64,000 nt of DNA from Salminus brasiliensis (lineage: Eukaryota; Chordata; Actinopteri; Characiformes; Bryconidae), in the NCBI RefSeq assembly GCF_030463535.1, contig NC_132888.1, positions 7,842,081 through 7,906,080 on the forward strand, written 5' to 3'. The notes below the pieces were generated by a model. That model had not been told where the DNA came from, ran no database searches, and saw nothing but the letters and a program-made list of their open reading frames with translations. How positions within the stretch are numbered: the first letter of the stretch is position 1; each line of letters begins with the position of its first letter. A program made the position numbers and the translations under genes. Below are positions 11,690 through 23,005 of this stretch, piece by piece.

Positions 11690-11900
11690 GGAGGGGGGTG
11701 AGGCGCAAGGAAAAGTGTGCATAATCCTCGCCCTGCAGAAACTTCCTCCCGCTCCAATAGGAGCTGCTGCCCCTCGTCCAAGTGCTGGAATGCAAAGGCC
11801 AGGCTTTCAGAGGCCCAGCCAGACAAGCTCCGAGCCACTGACAACTCAGGAGTCGGCAAGAGGCAGTGTGAGCATTCTTACAAAGAGTACGTGACACATT
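10770..11900 (-). promoter_or_regulatory. Candidate minus-strand first exon/promoter region, gene unidentified
   Basis: This block is GC- and CpG-richer than its surroundings, with a (CCG)n patch near 11223-11235 and AAGCGGCCGTC near 11328. On the minus strand a strong splice donor, CTGAG|GTAAGTGG, places a possible exon end at 11083. The minus frame upstream of that donor is open from 11273 and continues to the splice point, but the encoded peptide is basic, low-complexity and unknown to me. No downstream exon was found between 1 and 11082. It could be a 5' UTR exon of a gene beyond the window, or a chance donor in an enhancer. Confidence 0.3.
11640..11692 (+). repeat. (GA)n microsatellite
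   Basis: A GAGAGAGAAAGAGAGAAAG start followed by pure GA repeats, ending in a G-rich run. Confidence 0.9.
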
Positions 11901-12160
11901 CATAGGGGTTCTTTACACAATTCCATAGAAGAACCACTTTGGGTTCCTTTCTGTGGGCGATTCTTTAGAGAACCTCAACATAGAGAAAAAGCTCATACAC
12001 TCAAATACTGTATACTGATAGACAGACAGTAACACACTCACCCATGAAAAAGGTGTCGCAAAGGCTGTCACAGGAGAACCACTTTTGGTTCCCTGGACCA
12101 TGACAAAGGCATTTGAGTGTGAAGAACCTTCTTAAACCTCCCTACGTTCATAAATTAAAG
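11900..12160. repeat. Dispersed repeat family C copy
   Basis: Carries GGGTTCTTTACACAATTCC, AGAAGAACCACTTTGG and GTGTGAAGAACCTTCTTAAA, typical of the GAACC/GGTTC family. Confidence 0.55.
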
Positions 12161-12171
12161 GTAGGTTCCTT

Positions 12172-12400
12172 ATAAAAGTATTGGGACGCCTATCATTTAT
12201 TGTTTCTTCTGAAATCAAGGGTATTAAAAAAAGAGCTTATCCTGCTTTTCTTGGAGTAACTGTCTCTAGTGTCCAGGGGAGAAGGCTTTCTGCTAGATTT
12301 TGGAGTAGCATTGCTGTGAGGATTTGATGGCATTCAGCGAGTGAGGTCAGGATGTTGGATGATCACCACCTCATTTAATCCCCAACTTATAAAGCGCATG
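12172..12400 (+). mobile_element. MITE family A fragment
   Basis: AAAAGTATTGGGACGCC, then AAATCAAGGGTATTAAAA, GTGTCCAGGGGAGAAGGCTT and CATTGCTGTGAGGATTTGAT. Both termini are damaged. Confidence 0.7.
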
Positions 12401-12449
12401 TAGTGTATATGCCTAGCCATCACTTCTGATTGCCTAAAAAACCTTTCAA

Positions 12450-12722
12450 TAGGTGGCACCGATTGGCTCAGGGATCTAATACTCTAGTACTATGCCCCCT
12501 GGGTCGATACCAGAGCCTTGCCACTTTGCCATCAGCAGCCGAAGCTTGAGAGAGCACAGCTGGTTGTGTGTTGGCCGGCACAGGCGTCTGTTAGCTGGTG
12601 CGGTGAGCATTTTGGCCGCCCAGCAGCCGCATCGTTGGCAGTTCAAAAAGAGGCAGTGGCTTGCTTCACATGTATCGGAGGAGCACGGGTCGAGAGCATT
12701 TCTAGTGTTAGGGGGAGTTTAA
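12450..12722 (+). mobile_element. tRNA-derived SINE (family 1)
   Basis: The head resembles a tRNA promoter (GATTGGCTCAGGG, later CTGGGTCGATACCAG as a decayed B box). The body has GAGAGAGCACAGCTGG and TTGGCCGGCACAGG, and the tail TGTATCGGAGGAGCACG. Related sequence occurs inverted at 53985-54240 and, more diverged, at 21320-21600 and 46830-47190. Not a functional tRNA gene: the cloverleaf is degenerate. Confidence 0.65.
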
Positions 12723-12759
12723 AACATGTTGTTTGGGAGAAAAAGGGAAAACATTGACA

Positions 12760-13400
12760 AAACCTTTCATCATCTTGTTTCTGAATGAACCATTTTTTGA
12801 GGCTTGCTAACATGGAGCACATTTTTAGAACCTCCATTGAGTTTAGTACAAGATTCAAAACACTGCAAAAAAGAAAAGTTACTAAATGGTCTTGGCTTTG
12901 AGACTGGAGAGAACAACGTTTATAAATAGGTTCTCCTAAAAAACATGGTTCTTCATTGACATCACTCTAAAAACTTGGTACTTTTATTTTTAGGAACAGT
13001 TAAGTAGACATGGTTTTACTCCATGCTTTCCAAAATATGGTTCTTCATGAGTTCTTTAGTAAAGGCAATGGTTCTATATAGAACTACAACAACTCAAATA
13101 ACCATTTTAATAGTTAACTATTATTGTAAAAGGAGTTATCTGAGTAAAGAACCTGCACATAGTGTAAAAACCCTTAAATTCATACAGAACCAACAGTTTA
13201 GGGCAACCACATACTGTATATTGACAGATAGACAGTCTCATGTCCCTCACTCATGGCTCTTTGCCTGGTTAAGGTGTTCTTCGTATTGGTGGAAATTCTT
13301 AGAAGGTAAATGGTTCTGTATAGAACTGTAGCATCAAAAGGGTTCCACTATAATTTAGTCTAATAACCCCTTTTCATTACTATGTAGAACCCATTTTACT
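12760..13400. repeat. Cluster of family C repeats
   Basis: Repeated GGTTCTTCAT, GTTCTATATAGAACTAC, GGTTCTGTATAGAACTG and TATGTAGAACCCATTTTA motifs. No coding sequence. Confidence 0.5.
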
Positions 13401-14880
13401 TAAAGCGTAGAGTCTGCCACAGTGTTCAAGATACTTTTGGCATTTGCCATCTTCTCCAGCGACCTGTGGTTTACACTGTTCTCCCAAACAATTTCTCTGG
13501 AAAAATCCCAGCAACGTGTTCAGAAACGGACAGCGTAACTTTAGACATCACTGTGCATTCCCAGGAGTCCTTGCACCATTAACTGGAGACAGTCCCCAGT
13601 GTGCTGGAGAATCAGATGACAGCTGTCGCGTCCGTCGGTGATGTAAACCTCTGCTTTTTTTGGGAGAGTTTGACTTACATCACACGGCTCGGTGCCAGCC
13701 CTAAGTGAGTGTTTTGGATGTCAGAAGAGATGAGGATCGCTTTCCGCAGCCAAATGTAACAGGGAATATAAGTTACAGCTCCCCGGCTCCTCCAGGCAAG
13801 CTGTGAACTTTCTGACTTTTACAAAAAATAAAAACTTTGAGCTTCACTGGTACCAAACCAAGAGTTTATCCATAAACACAATTGTAGTGGAAACTTCAAG
13901 CTCATATGATCAAGACACACTTCCTCTGCTTATTAACGGGCTGTCTTAAGACAATCACAAGACGAGAACATTCTTGAGAGCAAAGCTGTGGAGAGAGACT
14001 GCCAGCTGTGAAGGCTTTTCACAAACACAGGATTTCTACCGTCCACATTTACTGCAGTTCGCACCACAATCCATAAGCATCATAAAAACGTGATAAACGT
14101 ACAATAAAATACCTTTCATTTTGGAGGGTGGGGTGGGGGCCGGGGGGGTTGCCCGGCCACCCCCATCAAAGCAAGCCCCTACCCGGACGGGAACAAAGGC
14201 CGTCCTCGCTCCATCCATTTCAGTGTGGTGATTATTCAAGACGTCGTCAGTGTAAATCTGAGCTGAAGCACGTTTTCCATCAGTATGCGGTGAAGCCATT
14301 TTGTGAGGCAGTTGGTGCAGGTTGAAATCCGAGCGCCGGACCACACACACACCCTTTCGGTACACTGCTGTAATGCTCTTGCACTTCGAGCAGCATCGAG
14401 CATGTCTTCGCTGTGCCCTTTTCCAGAATTATTCAGGAGACTAATCAGACCCCAGGGAGGGGGGGCCACAGCGCTTGGGGCCCAGAATAGGCTCCATTAG
14501 ATCTCCATTTGGACCACCGCCAACCCTGCACAGATGATTAGTGCCTGTGGGACAACTTCTCGCTCCACCCGTTGAGGCCCTCGTGAAAAAAAAAACAACA
14601 TTTTTCAGAGCACAGGCCAACAAAACTGCTCGGTTTGGTTTACTTAGTGGTGCATGGTGTAAGAAGGGGCACGGCTGGGATTATTTTTATAATGGTAACT
14701 CGCTGGTGGTGATTAAGTGAGGTCATTCATCGACATGCAGTACTGTGTAGAAGTCAGAGACCAACCATCATTTGTTTAATTTCCAGTCAAAATGGCCATT
14801 AGGTATGTTAAGTTATTCATTTTTCAGAGTGACAACATATTTAACACACATTTACTTGAGTACTACAGATACTTGAGTGT
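13401..14880. other. Single-copy-looking intergenic block with a G-rich tract
   Basis: No gene recognised. GC is higher than average at 13440-13830 and 14120-14600. A G-run tract at 14124-14149 could form a G-quadruplex. The block may contain conserved noncoding sequence, which cross-species alignment would show. Confidence 0.35.
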
Positions 14881-15015
14881 TTAATGAGTCCACCGAGGGA
14901 GTTTTCCCTTGCCACTGTTGCCACAAGCTTGCTCAAAAGAGGCTCAGACCTGGATCTCTGTAAAGCTGCTTTGTGACAACATTCGATGCATAAATATATT
15001 TGAATGTAATTGAAT
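14880..15015 (+). repeat. Dispersed repeat 3' tail (GGGAGTTTTCCCTTGCCACTG type)
   Basis: GAGGGAGTTTTCCCTTGCC, then GTAAAGCTGCTTTGTGACAA and GAATGTAATTGAATTGAA. Related tails occur at 16690-16880 and 22855-23005. Probably the end of a common fish retroposon. Confidence 0.6.
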
Positions 15016-15035
15016 TGAACCTTTGCCTTTAGTAT

Positions 15036-15722
15036 GACATAAGCCCTTTTTGGACGGGATTAGTTTGACATGGGGAGGTGGAGTAATGTAATTTAGCTAC
15101 AGGACGCCTGTAAAATGAATGGCCGACTTGCATGGGATAAGGAATCTCAGCATAAATGACTGAGATGGGAGTGACTACTAGATTTATGTAGTGCCGTCAG
15201 CTCCAAAAAAAACTGAGGATACCCATCTTAAACCCACTTATAGTATTAATAATGACATTATGTACATCATAACATAGGCTATAGGTTATAGGCTACGCTA
15301 CACAATGACATACCTAAAGCAGCCAGAAGCTTCGCGCCTCTGAGGAGTCCTTTGGTTGGTCTTATGGATTTGAATGAGATATGCCACAGACGTCAACGAC
15401 CCAAGATATCTGTGCCGAGATATCTGATTCCTGTAGTGCCTCCATACTTTGACACCAACTGTGAAGCAATATTTACCCACATTAACCCACATGTCGATTC
15501 TCACCTGATTCTCGCGGGATTAAATGAGAATAACCTGAGATTATTCTTACAGCTCGGTTAACTAAAAGTAAAAGCCACTGATGTGGGAGCGTGCAATCTG
15601 TAAAAATGACTGACATGGCGAATTTGGACGAGATTAAAAACACTAAAAAACTCAACATAATAATTCCACGACCCCACCTCCCACATATACACCTAATCCT
15701 GCTCAAATAGGGCTTTTAAAGT
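15036..15722. mobile_element. Inverted-repeat DNA element H (non-autonomous)
   Basis: The left end reads AAGCCCTTTTTGGACGGGAT followed by TAG. The right end, read on the other strand, is AAAGCCCTATTTGAGCAGG followed by ATTAGG. Subterminal GGGGAGGTGG pairs with CCACCTCCC. About 680 bp with no transposase. Confidence 0.7.
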
Positions 15723-16689
15723 TGTAACAATGTAGAGGTCTGAACACCTTCTTTGTTTGATCAAATGTTACATTTTTTCCTTTTTTAAGTAAGAGCTTAT
15801 TGATCCCCTTCCTATCCTTCCAGGCCCAAAGTTAAGAAGTCCCTTTGAGTTGTCTTGTCACAGTAAAAAAGATGGACAGAAGCACCTGTAGATTTCCCTT
15901 TTTATCTTTTTATCTATTTAAGCTATTCTCCAGAAAAGCTGTCTCCAGAAAAATGAAAAACCTAATAGCTGTTTTGACTGGATATGTAATAAATGAAGGG
16001 TTGTCTCTTACCCATCTCAGATCCCATTGTATCTATAGTAGCATTTCAGTCCTTCCACCCCTGCCATGAATATGCTTGAATGAACTGAATGAACTTGTAT
16101 GAAAGCCGCAGGCATACTGATCAGAACGAAAATGATCAGCGAGCAGCCTCAAAACATTCACACACAACGTTTTCATTGTGTTACTGGCAACAGGGATGGG
16201 CTTTGGAAGGCTGAAAGGAGAGAGAAGGGAGGACAGAGACACAGAGAAAGTGTTTTTCAGTCAGACTGTGGTGGAAATAATACCAAAACTCAAAACTCAC
16301 TCTGCTTTCTGTCTCGAACCTATGAAATAATATTCAACAAATATTCAAACACTATACAAACAGTGCTGTAAGACATACTGCTTTATATCCATCAGCAAAA
16401 GCATCCAATGTATACCATCAGACAAATTGCCCACCCACCCGACTGACCACCAGGCTTTGTTCTCCCTGTGTCAGACCAGCTGCACACCCTCCTGCTACAC
16501 CTATCTGCCTACCAACAATGCTGAAGTTTACATCGACTTCTATGTGCAACTATTATTATTATTATTACCACAATTAACCATCAATATTCTTTCATTATTC
16601 TTACTATTTCTATTATGATTATATTAGTTGCTTAGTAGCTGATCAGAAGAACAGTCTTAGTGGTTTGTGGTTTTGATCAGAGGAGGATT
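15723..16689. other. Intergenic, no gene seen
   Basis: AT-rich with a short ATT repeat at 16550-16570. Open frames such as 16099-16371 are unrecognised. Confidence 0.4.
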
Positions 16690-16880
16690 GCTCCCTAATT
16701 ATGAGTCTTGGTTCCTCCCAAGGTTTCTTCCTCCAGCTCTGAGGGAGTTGGCGTGGTCATTTGGGGGGCAATCTTAATATTTTGTTAATTTGTTGTTCTC
16801 TTGACCCATTACTGAATTGCTGTAAAGCTGCAGTGTGACAATGGTAAAAAGTGCTAAAAATACATTTCAATTTAAACTGA
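16690..16880 (+). repeat. Dispersed repeat 3' tail
   Basis: CCAAGGTTTCTTCCTCCAGC, then CTCTGAGGGAGTTGGCG and GCTGTAAAGCTGCAGTGTGA. Same family as 14880-15015. Confidence 0.6.
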
Positions 16881-17039
16881 AATAAGATAAGAGGAAGTGT
16901 TTCATATGATCCATTTTGTAGTATTACTATTGGTCCAGTATCATAATGTTAAGGGCAGCTGGCCTTTTCAAATAATGTAAATTATTAAAAAGGCCAAAAG
17001 AAATGAAAATAAGGGGTTTGTCCTGACAACAATGACATA

Positions 17040-18430
17040 GTCCTAAAAAATACCTGAGCCATTTTACACAGGCTTATTATATTTTCCTGACTTGTATACA
17101 TACAGTATATACTCATATTTAGTAATTGGTCTATTAAATTCAGTACTTTTCAGTACTGTATATCTGCAGCGTATAGTTCCAAGTAGGTATTTATTTATTT
17201 TCAGTGATTGTTTAGTGTTTGGTAGTTTTTTTTGTTGGCTTGTTATATAGTCCTACTTTATACTATATAGTCTTAATTAGCAACTGGTCTATATTCAGTA
17301 CTTTTGCATGGGTTTGTTATGTTTTCCTGACTTGTATAACTACAGTATATAGTTCTGAGTATTAACTGGCCTGTATTCAGTACTTTTACATAGGCTTGCT
17401 GTATTTTCCTGACTTGTATAACGGCAATATATAGTCTTAATTAGCAACTGGTCTATATTCAGTACTTTTGCATGGGTTTGTTATGTTTTCCTGACTTGTA
17501 TAACGACAGTATATGGTCCTGAGTAGTAAATGGTCTGTTTTCAGTACTTTTACATGGGCTTGTTATAATTTCCTACTTTGCATAACTATAGTATATAGTC
17601 TTAATTTGCAACTGGTCTATATTCAGTACTTTAACATGGGCTTGTTATGTTTTCCTGTATTTGTATAACTACAGTAAATAGTCCTGAGTAGTAATTAGTC
17701 TGCATTCAGTACGGCATAGTCATTTTCCTACTTTGTACTACAGCATATAGTCTTGATGTATGCCAAACTGGTCTATAATTATTACTTTTACATGGGCTTG
17801 TTATGTTTTGCTTACTTGTAACTACAGCATATAGTCTTAATTAGTAACTGGTATATATATTTAGTACTTTTACATGGACTGGAACTGGTCTATATTGGAC
17901 TTATTATATTTTTCTGATATGTACAACTGCATTAGCCGTGGTGCCCATAGGTTCATGGTTATCTACTCCGAAGTGTCCTTTTCTGTTGACAACACTCCTC
18001 TACAGAGATTAGACAAGCTGTGTGTGCTTTTGCACATCTGTGTCAGCAATAGGTGCAACTTAGAGTAGCTAAAAGCATTAATTAGAAGGAGTGTCCACAA
18101 ACATTTGGGCATATAGTGTATATTTACCTGCATAATTACAGTGTATAGAGCCGAGTAGTATCTGGTTTACACTTTTACACAGGCTTATTATATTTTCCTG
18201 TATACCTACATTTATAGTCCTGAGTAGTAACTGGTCTAGACTTAGTACTTTTAGGCTTGTTATATATTCCTATGTCCTGAGTAGCAAAGTATTTAAAAAG
18301 TACTTTTACATAGGTTTATTATGTAGTGCAGGCCCATGTTACTTCATAATCCTGAGAAACCTGAGGCTCGTTATATAGCCCTGGCATATATAACCACATA
18401 GTCCAGAGAAATAATTGGTTTATGTACATT
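17040..18430 (+). repeat. 82-bp minisatellite (with 164-bp higher-order pattern)
   Basis: The phrase CTTTTRCATRGGYTTGTTAT (degenerate) starts near 17301, 17383, 17465, 17547 and 17629, an 82-bp period, with diverged units on both sides. Alternate units resemble each other more (GCATGGGTTTGTTATG against ACATRGGCTTG), giving a 164-bp dimer pattern. A family A MITE interrupts it at 17935-18121. Confidence 0.85.
17935..18121 (+). mobile_element. MITE family A, 3' half, inserted in minisatellite
   Basis: CCCATAGGTTCATGG, CAAGCTGTGTGTGCTTTTG and the distal end GTGTCCACAAACATTTGGGC followed by ATATAGTGTA. Confidence 0.75.
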
Positions 18431-18539
18431 TTATAACCTCTTGAGTCAGTTCAGCTGCTGTGCGCTGAGAAAATATTGCATAAGGTGTTATTGAGATGAC
18501 AGTGTCTGCGGCACGGTAGCCCACTGCTAAATCAACACA

Positions 18540-20130
18540 TCACCAGCAGAAATTCTGATACCGATGACAATGTGTCAGCTCCACTCTCAGTCCTCCGCTG
18601 GTCTGAGGGTCAAAAAATGCCTTGGCGCTCACAAGCAATGGTAAGAAATGGAACTGAAAAATATACACACACCATTCTGGCACCCAAGACAAGCATGTGT
18701 TCATACCCAGATTTAGATTTGATTCTAAACCAGAAACAAAGTTGAGCTTTCCACAGAAGTAGGTCATTGTAACCTGTAAATCCAACAGCTGGGCTAATAA
18801 TGAACCAATATTGTAGATTTCCAACATGGGTGTTGGCAGAGCTAATAACTAAACCTAGCTACTTCCAGAGAAAGTGTGTGTAGGAATTCAGAATATGCAC
18901 CAAATGTACATAGGCCATACAAACCACTATGCCACTAAAGCATGTTCAGTTTCCCAAAACTGATGTTTTCTGTTGTTGGTACAGTAACTTTAGCTAAGCA
19001 CCATATTTAGGCATGTATATCAGTAAACCACAGTCTTACTAAACTAATCACACAGCAAGCATCAGTTCTAAAAGGCAGCTATTCTGTAGCTGCACTAGCT
19101 CGCTAGTATCCATTCACACACATGATTTTATATATTCGCTATTATGCTAGCTAGCATACTTGCTGTCCAAACGTCATCACGTTTACAGGATATAAAGCCT
19201 ATGTAACTTATTTGCTGAGATAATACTGATGTTTTTGGCACCTTCCCTGCAAAAATACTGATACCAATGCATCAGCTCCACTCTCTGTCCCCCGCTGGTC
19301 TGAGGGTCATGAAAATACCTTGGCTCTCACAAGCTATGCTGAAAAATGTAGCTGAAAAAACATACACACATACATACATAGACATACACCATTCTGGCGC
19401 TCAAGATAAGTGTCATACAGATTTAGATTTGAACCAACATTGAACTACACAGTTTGTAATATCATTAATGGAAACAGCCATTAGATTAATAACACCTGCC
19501 TAACACTGAGTAGGTCCCTGTTATGCTGAAACAACAGATCTGCCCATTCGAAGCATGGACTCCACAAGACCTTTGAAAACATCCTGTGGTATCTGCCACC
19601 AAGATGTAAGCAGTGGATCCTTTAAGTCCTGAAAATTGTCAGGTGAGGCCTCCATGAATAGCATCCATGAGCCCCACTGTTGGTTCACAGGTTGTCCTTC
19701 CTTGGAGCACTTTTGGTAGGTAGTGATCACTGCATACTAGGAGAACACCTCACAAGATCTGCCTGATGTTTGGGAGATGCTCTGACCCAGTCGTCTAGCC
19801 GGCACAATTTGGATTCATCTGCTGCCTAATACATCCACCCATTGACAGATGCCACTGTTGATGAAGATAATCAAATATATACATAGTATAAATACAATGG
19901 CTGATTGGTGTATATTGGTTAATGGCCATTTGAATTTATGGGGAAAAAAACAGTAGTTGGGCTAAACCTGAACTAACAGATTTCTCAGATGGGTGCTGGC
20001 TGAGCTAATGATTTAACCGCTACACTGAGCTCTGGGGGAAGTCTGTGTGTAGTACAGGAATTCAGAATATGCACCAAATGTACATAAAGTGGTACAAACC
20101 ACCTCATCATTGAAGCATGTTTAACTGCTC
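18540..20130. repeat. Local duplication with nested insertion
   Basis: The segment at 18540-18950 is repeated in the same order at 19240-19440 plus 19980-20130 (CAGCTCCACTCTCAGTCC, CGCTGGTCTGAGGGTCA and GGAATTCAGAATATGCACCA, with CAAATGTACATA, in both). The second copy is split by an unrelated element at 19450-19940. No coding sequence. Confidence 0.8.
19450..19940 (-). mobile_element. Internally deleted fish DNA transposon copy
   Basis: Contains GCATGGACTCCACAAGACCT, TCCTTTAAGTCCTGAAAATT, GATGCTCTGACCCAGTCGTC and TGCCTAATACATCCACCCAT. I recognise these landmarks from a widespread teleost repeat whose full copies are longer. The minus frame 19521-19730 is its decayed interior. Confidence 0.55.
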
Positions 20131-21319
20131 GAAACCGTCCCACCCTAATGGTGTAGTGTTCACTTAATATTGAGAGTTATTCAGGCCTCATTGTTGAGGA
20201 TGTGAAAATTCTCCATATTAGTGCTATGTGATTATGTCAGCACATTACTATGGGGCTATTATATCAGTTGTCACAGGATGTCTAGACAGTCAAACAATAA
20301 AAGATCACTCAGTAATTTAAGCCCATTATTAGTAGAGACTGGAGGTTGTATTTGAGAGCAGTCATGTTTATCCAATGTATTCTGTCTTCAGGGACTATGA
20401 CCATCAGTAAAAACGACAATAGGAGCTGACAGATCTTTCTTTTTCCACTCATAATTCAGTTCACTTATGAGGGTGCACTTGATTTGAGTACTGTCTCAGT
20501 ACTGTTTAGGTCTAAACCCAAACAGTGTAAACTGGGTAGATCTACCAAAAACGGAATAAATCATTTGTCGGCTAAATCCCAAATCCCATTGTGTTTCCCT
20601 GTCTTTCTCCGCCATCTTTTTTGGTTGACAGATCAAAGCATTCAGGTTTTTTTAGCTTTACTCTGAATAAGCTTTTAGGTTAACAACACAGAGCAATTTA
20701 GATCTCCTCGTTCATGGATCTGTTAGCCGATATTTTGGAGCCCATTGTTGCCTGCGAACCTGATAAATACGACAGGACTCAAGAGAAAGGACATTGTGAT
20801 TCCACAAAGCCTTCCCTCAGTAACCGCAAGCCTAATCTCCTTGCCTGATACCGTATTAATAACCTTTTAATTAAAGCTGAGAGCGACACTGAACAAGGAC
20901 TAAGCTGCCCCATGCTGGGGACTATAAGAAGAATCAATACACACCAGCATAGCAGGCCTGCCTCGGCAAAGGACGCTGAGGAGACAAAGGCCTTCTGTGA
21001 AGTGAACAATGTCACAAAAGCCAGAGAGTAAAGGGCAAAAATGTCTGTGCATCATATAGTGAAGGCAGATCGAAGTGACAAAAAGGCAATCTTAGACAGA
21101 TCTGATTAAAATGGAGGCTTTAGATGAAGAACGTTTAGCACTATAATGTAATTCTTTATAATTATATATCCTTTGAATAAATGCACTCATTTTAATTGGT
21201 GTAGTTATTGTTGTCTGCTGCACTTTACCAAATTAAACAGGACTATTTACACTTCTTGTGATAAAATACGGAGTTGGTCAGTGTGCTTTCTAATTTCTCT
21301 CTAATTTTACCCAATTTAG
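20131..21319. other. Single-copy-looking intergenic block
   Basis: No gene recognised. Around 20700-21010 the sequence is non-repetitive, with homeodomain-like TTTTAATTAAAGC at 20867-20879. A conserved noncoding element is possible but unproven. Confidence 0.35.
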
Positions 21320-21600
21320 AAGGCTAGTAATAAACTGCCATCGATACACATTGCTAGGTAGCCAGTGCACTTGGAGGAAAGCACGACTCCCCAGCTCTAA
21401 TACAACATCCACTAGGAGCAATGTGGGGAGGAAGTGCTATCAACCCACCCCTGAGAGAGCAAGACCTATTGCGTTCTCTCTGGCACCAGCTGCTGATAGC
21501 AAACAACATGACCTAGGGTTCAATAGTGCCAGAACCAGTGGACCACTTAGAGCCCAGTTGGTCGGCGTGAAGCTGTGTAGAAAGCCTCACAATAGTCGAT
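21320..21600 (-). mobile_element. Degraded tRNA-derived SINE (family 1)
   Basis: GGAGGAAAGCACGACTCC, TGCGTTCTCTCTGGC, GCTGCTGATAGC and CCTAGGGTTCAATAGTGCC mirror the SINE at 46830-47190. Heavily diverged. Confidence 0.5.
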
Positions 21601-22059
21601 ACAGGAATTAAAGGGTGTGATGATTCACTAACAATGATTCACTAAACTTGATTCCAACATGTACACACAATAGCCAAGTGAGTAACCACAGCTGGCCTTT
21701 AGCAAATGCAGACTGACCTAAATTGTTGGTTTCTAGGCAATGTGGCACAAGAAGGCATAGAAAAATGACACAAAAACCACCGCTAGTCGCTCATATAGTT
21801 CCCCATGGCTGACAACACTGCTATAGTGTTACTAATGAGAAGAAATAATACTAATACTGCTAGGAGAATTACTTGCAATGTGATCAGTAGAACAAGACAA
21901 CAGGAGAACTTTCAAAGATGTATGCTGGCACAGCAATGTTTCATAATTTCCTGCTAGTAAGAAACTAAATCGTATGTTAATATTTTGTGCACTAACCCAA
22001 ACCCACACTATTAAGATTAGTATACAGTCTATAAACCACTCAGCCACAGCATTAACCCA

Positions 22060-22690
22060 CTATAGCTCCACTGCTGAACATATAGGAGAATTCTGTAGTT
22101 CTATAAATCCAGACTGTAGTCCGTCTTCAATATTCAAGACCCCACAGGACTGACCACCACAGAGCAGGTAGGTAGTATTTGGGTGGTGGGTCATTCTCAG
22201 CACTGCAGTGACACTGACTGACGGTGGCGATGTGTTAGTAGTGTGTGTTGCGCTGGTGGTACGAGTAGTGGATCAGACACTGCAGTGCTGCTGCTGGAGT
22301 GTTTAACCACCTCAGCATCACTGCTGGACTAAGATCAGTCCACCAACCAGACATATCCAGCCAACAGCAGTGTCCTGTGGGCAGCTTCCTGTGATCACTG
22401 ATGAAGGACAAGGGGATGACCAACACAAACTCTGACTTTACATCTTTAAGGTGGACCAACTAGGTAGAATGAGTGTAATAGAGTGGACACAGTGTTTAAG
22501 AACTCCAGCAGCACTGCTGTGTCTGATCCACTCGTACCAGCACAACACACACTACTAACACACCACCACCATGTCAGTGTCACTGCAGTGCTGAGAATGA
22601 CCCACCATCCAAATACCTCCTCCTCTGCGGTGGTCCTTTGGGGTCCTGACCTACATATGCACAGCTGAACAGGGTAATAGCTAAACTTGC
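22060..22690. mobile_element. Foldback MITE with long inverted arms
   Basis: The left arm (about 22130-22330) and right arm (about 22480-22680) are reverse complements with few mismatches, for example TCATTCTCAGCACTGCAGTG against CACTGCAGTGCTGAGAATGA. The loop is about 150 bp. No coding capacity. Confidence 0.85.
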
Positions 22691-22854
22691 TGAAGTATAT
22701 TATTTACCATGCTAGCTAGCATACTAGTACATGCTGCAAATATATTGTTTTATATATTTATATATAGTTCAAAACAAAAAAAATGAGGACACTGAGTATT
22801 ATTGTGATGTTTTTGTGATATTGTTTATGCTGCACACCTGAGCAGTAGAACAGT

Positions 22855-23005
22855 TTTATGTCCTCCAGCTCTGAGGGAGTTTTTCCTTGCCACTGTGGTC
22901 TTTGGCTGCTCACTGGGGGTCTTAGGTTTTCATGTCTTCTTTGCTTTGCGACAACACCAGCTCTGAAAAGCGATATACAAATACATTTGATTTGATTCAG
23001 TTGCC
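22855..23005 (+). repeat. Dispersed repeat 3' tail
   Basis: CTCTGAGGGAGTTTTTCCTT, then GCCACTGTGG and AAAGCGATATACAAATAC, ending TTTGATTTGATT. Same family as 14880-15015. Confidence 0.6.

Noticed and set aside
11302..11859. 185-codon minus-strand frame
   Set aside because: Much of it is made by the GA and poly-A/G microsatellites and by low-complexity Leu-Ser and Phe runs. No family similarity.
17040..18430. CRISPR-like repeat array
   Set aside because: Repeats are head-to-tail minisatellite units without constant repeats separated by unique spacers. The DNA is vertebrate.
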